This document shows, one piece after another, positions 1 to 5,333 of a DNA stretch of 5,333 nt. How positions within the stretch are numbered: position 1 is the stretch's first letter; each line of letters starts with the position of its first letter. The stretch comes from Peptococcaceae bacterium (GTDB taxonomy: Bacteria; Bacillota; Desulfitobacteriia; Desulfitobacteriales; Desulfitobacteriaceae): assembly GCA_031289815.1 (NCBI GenBank), contig JAITOS010000074.1, positions 1 through 5,333 on the forward strand, in the 5' to 3' direction. The notes below the pieces were generated by a model. It saw nothing but the letters and a program-made list of their open reading frames with translations. It was not told where the DNA came from and made no database searches. Position numbers and translations under genes: made by a program.

Positions 1-852
1 ATCGCGGTCATCGTGGAAGCCGTCACCACCGGGCGCGTCCCGGACAATCAGGTGGCTTACGGCAAACAAATGGTGACGGAACGCTTCGCCACCTCCAATA
101 TTTATTTTGCCGTGGACAAGCTGGTCAGCGGCGCGGTGAAACAGATACAGAGAGGCATCGGCAAGCTCGGCGACACCCTCGACTTCATCCCCGGCATGAA
201 AGCCATCAGCGGTCTCGCGCAGTTCTTTGTGGAGCTGTCCCTGGGCTACATCGACGAATGCTGCCTGGGCTATACGTTTTACAAAAAAGAACAGGGCGCG
301 TTTAAGAGTGCGGCGGATGGTGTGGTGATTTACGCGCAGAACTGGAAGAAGCTGCTCGGCAGCGCCGCCAAAACGATGGCGCTGGTCATCTTAGGGCTTG
401 CGGGAATCACGCTGGCGCTGTTCGTCGTCCTCGGACTGCTGTTCCGCGCCTTCGCGTGGCCGGGCTGGGTGGCGTTCGTCATCGCGCTGTTAATCGCGCT
501 GGCCATCAAATTCGCCTTTATCGACAGCCTGATCCTCGTGCGGACGATGGCCGCCTATATGGAGGACGCGCCGACCACCGTACTGGCCTTTGACCTCTAC
601 GGCAAGCTCTGCGGCATTTCCGCGAAATTCAAGGAGCTGTGGAACAAAGGGCAGCAGGAACAGCCCACGCCCCAGCCAACGCCGCAACCCGCCTACGCCC
701 CCGCCGCGCCTGCTGACGTGCCCGTCGGTAGTCAGGACAGGCAGACCGCGCAAGATGACGCCAGCGAAGAAAAGCCCGTATTTTGCGGGCAATGCGGCGC
801 GAAGAACCGGCGCGGCACGAAATTCTGCGGCAAGTGCGGTAATAAACTATAG
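1..852 (+). CDS. membrane protein with C-terminal zinc ribbon (5'-truncated)
   Basis: The specific function is not recognised. The frame is open from the first base. The earliest in-window start candidate is GTG at 13, which has no Shine-Dalgarno sequence before it, so the gene very probably begins upstream. Numbering from that GTG, residues 1-115 are mixed and amphipathic. Two long hydrophobic segments follow at about 121-146 and 152-176, predicted as membrane helices. A Pro/Gln/Ala-rich linker spans about 215-235. The last 22 residues form a zinc ribbon with two CxxC pairs: C258/C261 and C272/C275, in the pattern CGQCGAKN...FCGKCG. Such ribbons are common at one end of clostridial membrane proteins and presumably bind one zinc ion on the cytoplasmic side. 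The order of the helices and the FIDSLIL...YMED stretch faintly resembles choline-transporter-like proteins, but I would not name it on that basis. The stop is TAG at 850-852. The next gene starts 123 bp later; a shared transcript is possible but not shown. Confidence 0.8.
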   Translation: MAVIVEAVTTGRVPDNQVAYGKQMVTERFATSNIYFAVDKLVSGAVKQIQRGIGKLGDTLDFIPGMKAISGLAQFFVELSLGYIDECCLGYTFYKKEQGAFKSAADGVVIYAQNWKKLLGSAAKTMALVILGLAGITLALFVVLGLLFRAFAWPGWVAFVIALLIALAIKFAFIDSLILVRTMAAYMEDAPTTVLAFDLYGKLCGISAKFKELWNKGQQEQPTPQPTPQPAYAPAAPADVPVGSQDRQTAQDDASEEKPVFCGQCGAKNRRGTKFCGKCGNKL

Positions 853-861
853 TTGCCGCCG
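825..861 (+). repeat. direct repeat copy 1 (end of zinc-ribbon gene)
   Basis: This 37-bp segment covers the final codons, the stop and nine bases beyond it. It recurs 81 bp downstream at 906-942 with four mismatches (832, 833, 834 and 849 versus 913, 914, 915 and 930). The core 835-861 matches 916-942 at 26 of 27 positions. It includes the ten-base palindrome AACTATAGTT at 845-854, which copy 2 does not keep. Confidence 0.85.
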
Positions 862-905
862 AGGTGTAGAATTATCAGCTATACGGCAAGATTGAGGTGT
901 CGGCG

Positions 906-942
906 CTGCGGCGGCTGCGGTAATAAACTGTAGTTGCCGCCG
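906..942 (+). repeat. direct repeat copy 2 (relic of zinc-ribbon gene end)
   Basis: This is the second copy of the 825-861 repeat, lying in the intergenic region. The offset of 81 bp is divisible by three, so it stays in the frame of the upstream gene. Read in that frame, 898-933 gives CRRCGGCGNKL and a stop, where the gene itself ends CGKCGNKL and a stop. This looks like the remnant of a duplicated zinc-ribbon C-terminus. The sequence between the copies (862-905) does not resemble the coding region just upstream, so this is not a simple tandem duplication of 81 bp. Confidence 0.8.
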
Positions 943-975
943 CATGGGTGAATAAGACGTGAAAGAGGGATCATT

Positions 976-1530
976 ATGCGAAAAAATATATTGCTATTGG
1001 CGGCGTTTATGCTGCTGATTCTCGCCGGATGCGGTCTGCCCTCCGGTCAGACGGAGCCAACGGCAACGCCGGAGACTTCCGGGAACCCGGCGAGCGCAAC
1101 ACCGGAAGCTAAAACCACGTCCCCGCCCGCGCCGCTTAATCAGGCGGTGGCGCTCTATCTGCCCAACGACAACGCGGACGGCTTCATCACGACGACCACC
1201 GCGACGGACGGCACAGCGGCGCATATCGTTGCGCTTTTGGTGGACGGGAAAGCCCTGCCCCCCGGCTGCGCCCTGAACGACTTCGCCGTCACCGGCGGCA
1301 AAAGCTGCCGCGCCGACATGAACGCCGCCTACGGAGAGAGCCTCGGCGCGGGAACGTCTGCGGAGTACCTGCGGCTCGGAAGCGTGGTCAATACCCTGCT
1401 GACCTTTTACGAACTGGACGAAATCACCGTCACCATCGACGGCAACCCGCCCGAAACCGGGCATGACCTATACGACTACCCCCTGCGCTTTTATGAAAAC
1501 CAAACCGCCGACTTCGGGGACATTGAATAG
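976..1530 (+). CDS. GerMN-domain lipoprotein
   Basis: A predicted lipoprotein of 184 residues. The start at 976 has a good Shine-Dalgarno sequence, AAAGAGGGA at 962-970. Residues 2-4 are basic or polar, residues 5-17 are hydrophobic, and the lipobox LAGC places the lipidated cysteine at C19, so the mature protein should be anchored on the outer face of the membrane. Residues about 23-53 form a Thr/Pro/Ala-rich flexible linker. Residues about 56-158 fit the GerMN domain: YLPNDNADG at 61-69, then SVVNTLLTFYELDEITVTID at 136-155, matching the family's 'sVVNTL..f..v..v.i.ieG' ending. GerMN occurs in the spore germination lipoprotein GerM and in other envelope lipoproteins, where it is thought to mediate protein contacts in the envelope. 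C98 and C111 could form a disulphide. No germination or peptidoglycan genes adjoin it here, so a role in germination is not implied. The domain assignment is from pattern recognition. Confidence 0.83.
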   Translation: MRKNILLLAAFMLLILAGCGLPSGQTEPTATPETSGNPASATPEAKTTSPPAPLNQAVALYLPNDNADGFITTTTATDGTAAHIVALLVDGKALPPGCALNDFAVTGGKSCRADMNAAYGESLGAGTSAEYLRLGSVVNTLLTFYELDEITVTIDGNPPETGHDLYDYPLRFYENQTADFGDIE

Positions 1531-1542
1531 AAAATCTCGTTA

Positions 1543-1571
1543 TTGACATTCCGCTCAAAACCAAGTAAAGT
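1543..1571 (+). promoter_or_regulatory. predicted sigma-A-type promoter of the pyr operon
   Basis: A perfect -35 box TTGACA lies at 1543-1548, followed by a 17-bp spacer and a -10 box TAAAGT at 1566-1571 (four of six matches to TATAAT). Transcription would begin near 1577-1580 and give a leader of about 180 nt before pyrR. It lies just after the lipoprotein stop codon and directly ahead of the PyrR-responsive leader, where the operon promoter is expected. The position is inferred from consensus only. Confidence 0.75.
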
Positions 1572-1605
1572 TAAGAAGGAATAAAACAAAAGAATAAACA
1601 TTGTA

Positions 1606-1640
1606 GCCTTTAAGGATGTGCACAGAGAGGTACAGAAGGC
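1606..1640 (+). promoter_or_regulatory. PyrR-binding hairpin (anti-antiterminator)
   Basis: The lower stem pairs GCCUU (1606-1610) with AAGGC (1636-1640). The upper stem pairs GUGC (1618-1621) with GUAC (1630-1633), including one G-U pair. The terminal loop contains CAGAGA (1623-1628), which fits the CNGNGA hexaloop known for PyrR-binding RNAs, and GAGAGG is the usual core. The asymmetric internal bulge (1611-1617 opposite 1634-1635) also matches the known architecture. PyrR with UMP or UTP should stabilise this fold and so favour termination downstream. Confidence 0.9.
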
Positions 1641-1683
1641 AGACGGATGGATATAAACAGTTCAGGAAAACGACTGTCTGCTT
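1637..1683 (+). promoter_or_regulatory. antiterminator of the pyr attenuator
   Basis: AGGCAGACGG (1637-1646) can pair with CUGUCUGCUU (1674-1683) for ten consecutive pairs, two of them G-U. The upstream strand uses AGGC at 1637-1640 from the PyrR-binding stem. The downstream strand uses most of the 5' arm of the terminator. Forming this helix therefore excludes both other hairpins and allows read-through into pyrR when PyrR is not bound. Confidence 0.85.
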
Positions 1684-1705
1684 CGCTGCGGACGGTTATT
1701 TTTTT
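1673..1705 (+). terminator. intrinsic terminator of the pyr attenuator
   Basis: A nine-pair stem, ACUGUCUGC (1673-1681) with GCGGACGGU (1688-1696), closes a six-base loop UUCGCU. Two of the pairs are G-U. After two bases comes a run of seven T at 1699-1705. It sits inside the leader, 53 bp before the pyrR start, as expected for a regulated premature terminator rather than an end-of-operon terminator. Confidence 0.92.
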
Positions 1706-1743
1706 AGCCGTTCGCCGGGGAGTGCGCCGAGCCAAGAACGGGG

Positions 1744-1752
1744 AAAGGGGAG
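1744..1752 (+). promoter_or_regulatory. ribosome binding site of pyrR
   Basis: The purine-rich site AAAGGGGAG ends six bases before the ATG at 1759. It decides the start: no other in-frame start nearby has such a site. A six-pair hairpin (CCGUUC 1708-1713 with GAACGG 1736-1741) lies just upstream and leaves the site free. Confidence 0.8.
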
Positions 1753-1758
1753 CGGGAG

Positions 1759-2307
1759 ATGGAAGGACTGGTAAAAAGCAGGCTGATGGACGCCGACGAC
1801 CTGCGCCGGGTGATTACGCGAATCGCCCATGAAATTGTGGAAAAGAACCAAGGCACGAAAGATTTAGTATTGATCGGCATTCGGAGGCGCGGCGCTCCTT
1901 TGGCGGAACGGCTTCAACAGGCCATTTATCAATTTGAACAGGTCACAGTGCCGTTGGGCGTTCTGGATATCACCCTGTACCGCGACGACCTCTCTAACAT
2001 CAATGAGCAACCGGTCGTGCGGGAAACGAATATCCCCTTTGATATCGAAGGGAAAACGGTGGTGCTGGTGGATGACGTGCTGTTCACCGGACGGACGATC
2101 CGGGCGGCCTTGGACGCGGTGATCGATTTGGGTCGGCCGCAGAAAATCCAGCTGGCGGTGGTGGTGGATCGAGGGCATCGGGAACTGCCGATTCGGGCGG
2201 ATTATGTAGGCAAGAACATCCCGACCTCTTTGCGGGAGATCATCGCGGTGTGCCTGCGGGAAATCGACGAGGAGGACGGCGTCATACTTTTGGAAAGAGC
2301 GGAATGA
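1759..2307 (+). CDS. pyrR: PyrR: bifunctional pyr operon regulator / uracil phosphoribosyltransferase
   Basis: PyrR is an RNA-binding regulator that attenuates pyr transcription when UMP or UTP is high; many members also convert uracil and PRPP to UMP. The 182 residues match the usual length of about 180. The type I phosphoribosyltransferase PRPP loop is VVLVDDVLFTGRT at 101-113. Other conserved blocks are GIRRRGAPLA (40-49), LDITLYRDDL (69-78), DRGHRELPIRADYVGKNIPT (137-156) and the C-terminal segment from residue 157 (SLREIIAV onward). The basic stretches around 42-44 and 138-146 lie in regions known in the family to contact RNA. It is the first gene of the operon and follows a leader carrying its own binding hairpin, which supports autoregulation. 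The gene is intact and ends 46 bp before pyrB. Confidence 0.98.
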   Translation: MEGLVKSRLMDADDLRRVITRIAHEIVEKNQGTKDLVLIGIRRRGAPLAERLQQAIYQFEQVTVPLGVLDITLYRDDLSNINEQPVVRETNIPFDIEGKTVVLVDDVLFTGRTIRAALDAVIDLGRPQKIQLAVVVDRGHRELPIRADYVGKNIPTSLREIIAVCLREIDEEDGVILLERAE

Positions 2308-2353
2308 AGAACGGGGAAGCAATAGCGAAGAATGAATCCGGGAGGAAGAAGGC

Positions 2354-3292
2354 ATGAAGTGGAATCGCAAGGATTTGCTCGGACTGCGGGAGGTAAGCGC
2401 GGCGGAGATCCGGCATATTCTCAAGACGGCTAAACCCATGAAAGAAATTCTGTTCCGTTCCGTGAAAAAGCTGCCCACCCTGCGGGGAAAATCCGTCGTG
2501 ACGCTGTTTTTTGAGAACAGCACGCGCACGCGCGTATCCTTTGAAATCGCGGGGAAAGTGCTGGGGGCGGATACCTCCAGCGTCGCCGTCGCCCAGAGCA
2601 GCGTCGCCAAGGGAGAAAGCCTGCTGGATACGGCTAAAACCATTCAGGCCATGCAGCCGGATGTGGTGATTATGCGCCATTCGTCCTCCGGGGCGGCGGA
2701 ATACCTGGCGAACCTTCTGAAGGTGAGTGTGATCAACGCCGGGGACGGGCAGCAGGAACATCCGACCCAGGCCTTGCTGGATATATTTACTATGCAGGAA
2801 CGTCTGGGAGACGTCGCGGGCCGCAAGGTCGTCATCGTGGGGGATATCTTGCATTCCAGAGTGGCGCGGAGCAATGCCTACGGCCTCTTAAAACTGGGGG
2901 CCGAGGTGACATTCGTCGGGCCGCCGACCCTGCTGCCGCCGGAAATGAAGGCGTTGGGCGTCCGGGTCACGCATGATTTGGAAAGCGCCTTGCCGGGGGC
3001 GGACGCGGTGATGGCGCTGCGGTTGCAGTTAGAACGCCAGCAGAGGGGGTTATTGCCTACCCTGCGGGAATACAGCAAATTATATGGACTGAATCTGAAG
3101 CGTCTGGCTTTAACCGGCAAAGATACGCTGGTGCTGCATCCGGGGCCGATGAACCGCGGGGTGGAAATCGACAGCGCTTTAGCGGACAGTACCTATTCTG
3201 TGATTGAGGAACAGGTGACGAACGGCGTAGCCGTCCGGATGGCCTTGATCTATTTGCTGGCGGGAGGAGGAAATACAAATGATGTGGCTTAA
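2354..3292 (+). CDS. pyrB: PyrB: aspartate carbamoyltransferase catalytic subunit
   Basis: The enzyme joins carbamoyl phosphate and L-aspartate to give N-carbamoyl-L-aspartate and phosphate, the committed step of pyrimidine synthesis. It acts as a cytoplasmic trimer. The length of 312 residues is typical. Carbamoyl-phosphate-binding motif FENSTRTRVSFE spans 53-64. The mobile loop SSVAKGESLLDT at 82-93 carries the expected active-site lysine, K86. Further family blocks are HSSSGA (109-114), NAGDGQQEHPTQALLD (128-143), VGDILHSRVARSN (162-174), MALRLQLERQ (220-229, aspartate side) and HPGPMNRGVEI (262-272). The Shine-Dalgarno sequence GGGAGG at 2340-2345 precedes the ATG by eight bases. No pyrI regulatory-chain gene follows, in line with Gram-positive enzymes controlled through PyrR. 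Its last 14 bases overlap pyrC. Confidence 0.98.
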   Translation: MKWNRKDLLGLREVSAAEIRHILKTAKPMKEILFRSVKKLPTLRGKSVVTLFFENSTRTRVSFEIAGKVLGADTSSVAVAQSSVAKGESLLDTAKTIQAMQPDVVIMRHSSSGAAEYLANLLKVSVINAGDGQQEHPTQALLDIFTMQERLGDVAGRKVVIVGDILHSRVARSNAYGLLKLGAEVTFVGPPTLLPPEMKALGVRVTHDLESALPGADAVMALRLQLERQQRGLLPTLREYSKLYGLNLKRLALTGKDTLVLHPGPMNRGVEIDSALADSTYSVIEEQVTNGVAVRMALIYLLAGGGNTNDVA

Positions 3293-4589
3293 AAAGGTGC
3301 ATTTGATCGATCCGTCCCAGGGGATCTCCGGGCTTAGGGACGTGCTGGTGGAAGATGGCCGGATCAAAGAAATCACGCTGCCCGCGGCACAGACGGCGGA
3401 TGTGACCGGGGCCGGGGAAGCGGAAGTGATCGACGGCGCGGGGAAATACCTGTTTCCGGGTCTGGTGGACGTACATACCCATCTGCGGGAACCGGGGTTT
3501 GAAGAAAAAGAGGATATCGCCAGCGGTTCGGCGGCGGCGGTTCGCGGCGGCTTTACCAGTATTTTGGCGATGGCCAATACGCAGCCGGTGATCGATCATC
3601 GCGGTTTAGTGGAATTTGTCCGCAATCAGGGGCTGCGGGCGGGCTTGGCGCGCGTTTACCCGGTCGCCGCGGTGACGAAAGGCCAAAGAGGAGAAGAACT
3701 GGCCGAGATGTGGGACCTGAAAGCCGGGGGAGCGGTGGCGCTATCCGACGACGGCCGCCCGGTCATGAACGCGGAAATCATGCGGCTGGCCTTAGAGTAC
3801 GCGAAGCTGCCGGAGCTCATCATTATCACCCATAGCGAGGACACGCAATTGGCCTGGGAGGGGTGCGTCCATTGGGGAGAAACGGCTTTGAAGCTCGGTC
3901 TGAAAGGAATTCCCTCCAGCGCCGAGGCCGTGATGGTAGCCCGCGATGTGATTTTGGCGGCGCAGACCGGCGGCAAAATACACGTCGCCCATGTTTCGGC
4001 GCGGGAAAGCGTGGAAATCATTCGTCAGGCGAAGAAGCGGGGGGTGGATGTGACGGCGGAGGTCAACCCGCATCATCTGATTTTCTGTGATGCGGATATC
4101 ACCGTCCATAGTACTTCGCTGAAAGTGAATCCGCCGTTGCGTTCGGTGCGGGATCGGGAGGCCCTCCTACAGGGAATCGCCGATGGCACGATCGATTTGC
4201 TGGCGACCGATCACGCGCCGCACACCTGGGAGGAAAAATCGCAGCCGATGGCGGAAGCGCCTTTTGGAATTCAGGGGCTGGAAACCGCCTTACCGGCGGT
4301 GTGGCAGTATTTGGTGGAACCGGGCCTGCTGACGGCGGAAAAGATGGTGGAGCTGTGGAGTACGGCTCCGGCGCGCCGTTTTCAGCTGAGCGGCGGTTCG
4401 CTGAAAGTGGGAGAAGCTGCGGATATGGTGTTGTTTGATCCGCAAAAAAAGGAAAAGATTACTAAGGAAACACTGGTGTCCAAAGCCGTCAACACGCCGT
4501 TTCTGGATCAGGAACTGCAAGGAATGCCGGTGATGACCTGGGTAGACGGGAAATTACGGCAAAAGGATCGGCGGATCATCGCCTCCTGA
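3279..4589 (+). CDS. pyrC: PyrC: dihydroorotase, class I
   Basis: This zinc amidohydrolase reversibly cyclises N-carbamoyl-L-aspartate to dihydroorotate. The 436 residues match the long class I (Bacillus type) enzymes, not the roughly 350-residue E. coli type. Predicted metal ligands are H66 and H68 in DVHTHLREPG, D158 in ALSDDGRP, H185 in ITHSED, H238 in HVAHVS and D311 in LATDHAPH. The spacings equal those I recall for Bacillus PyrC (59, 61, 151, 178, 231, 304), all shifted by seven. All ligands are present, so it should be active rather than a pseudo-dihydroorotase. The start is ATG at 3279 or the adjacent ATG at 3282; GGGAGGAGG at 3262-3270 gives the better spacing (eight bases) to 3279. 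The start lies within the end of pyrB in another frame, suggesting translational coupling. Confidence 0.98.
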   Translation: MMWLKKVHLIDPSQGISGLRDVLVEDGRIKEITLPAAQTADVTGAGEAEVIDGAGKYLFPGLVDVHTHLREPGFEEKEDIASGSAAAVRGGFTSILAMANTQPVIDHRGLVEFVRNQGLRAGLARVYPVAAVTKGQRGEELAEMWDLKAGGAVALSDDGRPVMNAEIMRLALEYAKLPELIIITHSEDTQLAWEGCVHWGETALKLGLKGIPSSAEAVMVARDVILAAQTGGKIHVAHVSARESVEIIRQAKKRGVDVTAEVNPHHLIFCDADITVHSTSLKVNPPLRSVRDREALLQGIADGTIDLLATDHAPHTWEEKSQPMAEAPFGIQGLETALPAVWQYLVEPGLLTAEKMVELWSTAPARRFQLSGGSLKVGEAADMVLFDPQKKEKITKETLVSKAVNTPFLDQELQGMPVMTWVDGKLRQKDRRIIAS

Positions 4590-4609
4590 AAATATTTTAA
4601 AGCGGAAAA

Positions 4610-4614
4610 GAGGG
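4610..4614 (+). promoter_or_regulatory. ribosome binding site of carA
   Basis: GAGGG, within the purine-rich AAAAGAGGGAA, ends six bases before the ATG at 4621. It supports that start in the 31-bp gap after pyrC. No promoter or terminator is visible in the gap, so carA should be read on the pyr transcript. Confidence 0.75.
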
Positions 4615-4620
4615 AACGGT

Positions 4621-5333
4621 ATGCCATTTTTAGTACTCCGGGACGGAGCGGTATTTGAAGGGGAAGGGTTCGGTTATTGGCCGGAGGAGACGCGGGCTTG
4701 TCAGGGTGAAGTGGTTTTCAGCACCGCGATGAGCGGTTATCAGGAGATGGTGACGGATCTGTCTTTTGCCGGTCAGATATTGGTTTTTACGCAGCCGCAC
4801 ATTGGGAATTACGGTTGGCACAGTGAAGAGAGTGAAGCGGTAAAGATATTGGTTCGAGGGTTAGTGGTGCGGGAATTATCCGCGGGAGAGGGAAGTCTGC
4901 ACGCCCAGGATTCGCTGGAAAACGTTTGTCTGGCCAATAAAATTTGCGGCTTAAAAGGAGTAGATACGCGGGCTTTGACGCGCCATATCCGCAAATTCGG
5001 GACGCTGACGGGCCTGTTGACGACCGACGCGGAGGCGGGTCTGGCGTATTGGCGGCAAGAGACGCCGCCGGACGGGCAGGAGGAAAGGCACTGGGTGTAT
5101 CAGGCGACTTGCCGGGAACCCTATGAAATTCCCGGCGAAGGGCCGTTGCTGGCGGTGATGGACTTCGGGATCAAGATGAACATCTTGCGGATGCTCAGCC
5201 GCCGGGGATTTCGTTTGCGGGTATTTCCCGCGGGGACAAAAGCCGCTGAGATTTTGGCCTGTCAGCCGCAGGGTCTGGTGCTGAGCAATGGGCCGGGAGA
5301 TCCGGCGGGTCTGCCGGAAATCGCCGCCCAGGT
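4621..5333 (+). CDS. carA: CarA: carbamoyl-phosphate synthase small subunit (3'-truncated)
   Basis: CarA hydrolyses glutamine and passes ammonia to CarB, which makes carbamoyl phosphate for PyrB and, in many bacteria, for arginine synthesis. The frame stays open for 237 complete codons to the window edge; family members have about 350-380 residues, so roughly a third is missing. The N-terminal CarA domain shows GEVVFSTAMSGYQEMVTD (29-46), AGQILVFTQPHIGNYG (50-65), GLVVREL (80-86) and GVDTRALTRHIRKFGTLTG (113-131). The class I glutamine amidotransferase domain begins near 175, with VMDFGIKMNILRML at 179-192 and LSNGPGDP at 221-228. The nucleophilic cysteine and the His/Glu residues of the triad would lie beyond the window, so activity cannot be judged. 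Placement in the pyr operon suggests a pyrimidine-dedicated copy, with carB expected next. Confidence 0.96.
   Translation, partial: MPFLVLRDGAVFEGEGFGYWPEETRACQGEVVFSTAMSGYQEMVTDLSFAGQILVFTQPHIGNYGWHSEESEAVKILVRGLVVRELSAGEGSLHAQDSLENVCLANKICGLKGVDTRALTRHIRKFGTLTGLLTTDAEAGLAYWRQETPPDGQEERHWVYQATCREPYEIPGEGPLLAVMDFGIKMNILRMLSRRGFRLRVFPAGTKAAEILACQPQGLVLSNGPGDPAGLPEIAAQ

Noticed and set aside
908..943. GC-rich hairpin (GCGGCGGC with GCCGCCGC, eight pairs) as a terminator for the zinc-ribbon gene
   Set aside because: The loop is 20 bases and no T-run follows. The pairing may be a by-product of the repeat and the local GCC/GGC richness.
853..975. A promoter for the GerMN lipoprotein gene in the intergenic region
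   Set aside because: TTGCCG at 853-858 and TATACG at 880-885 are weak boxes separated by 21 bp, outside the normal range. No better pair was seen.
994..1464. Minus-strand open frame of 156 codons inside the lipoprotein gene
   Set aside because: It is antisense to a well-supported lipoprotein; its Gly/Arg-rich composition reflects GC-rich codons on the other strand.
1647..1832. A 61-codon open frame starting in the pyr leader, considered as a leader peptide or small gene
   Set aside because: It runs through the terminator and into pyrR in another frame, has only a weak AAGG site ahead of it, and its conserved-looking bases are already explained by RNA pairing.
1864..2643. Long minus-strand open frame across pyrR and pyrB (259 codons)
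   Set aside because: It overlaps two unmistakable + strand genes, has low-complexity composition with no recognisable motif, and is a shadow of their codon bias.
3057..3599. Minus-strand open frame of 180 codons across the pyrB-pyrC junction
   Set aside because: It is antisense to conserved coding sequence, and is rich in Arg, Pro and Ser as expected for a shadow frame.

Overview
The window holds the start of a de novo pyrimidine biosynthesis operon, preceded by two unrelated genes for cell-envelope proteins. All recognisable genes lie on the + strand. PyrR-type RNA attenuation, a GerMN-domain lipoprotein, strong Shine-Dalgarno sites and moderately high GC content suggest a GC-rich member of the Firmicutes (Clostridia or Negativicutes in the broad sense). 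I cannot place it more precisely from sequence alone.

Layout. Positions 1-852: the 3' part of a gene for a membrane protein ending in a four-cysteine zinc ribbon; its true start is probably outside the window. Positions 853-975: a short intergenic region containing an imperfect second copy of the zinc-ribbon gene's 3' end (direct repeat, 81-bp offset). Positions 976-1530: a lipoprotein with a GerMN domain. Positions 1531-1758: the pyr promoter and a leader RNA that can fold into a PyrR-binding hairpin, an antiterminator or an intrinsic terminator. Positions 1759-5333: pyrR, pyrB, pyrC and the first two thirds of carA, which runs off the window.

How the genes work together. CarA (with CarB, expected downstream) makes carbamoyl phosphate. 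PyrB condenses it with aspartate to carbamoyl-aspartate, and PyrC cyclises that to dihydroorotate. PyrR senses uridine nucleotides and, when they are abundant, binds the leader RNA. This blocks the antiterminator and lets the terminator at 1673-1705 form ahead of pyrR, so the operon controls itself.

The most informative non-coding feature is the attenuator, whose three alternative pairings can be written out base by base. The most unusual points are the duplicated gene end at 825-942 and an abrupt change in strand composition: C-rich in the lipoprotein gene, strongly G-rich in the pyr genes. I found no CRISPR array, transposase, tRNA, rRNA or convincing new defence or mobile system.
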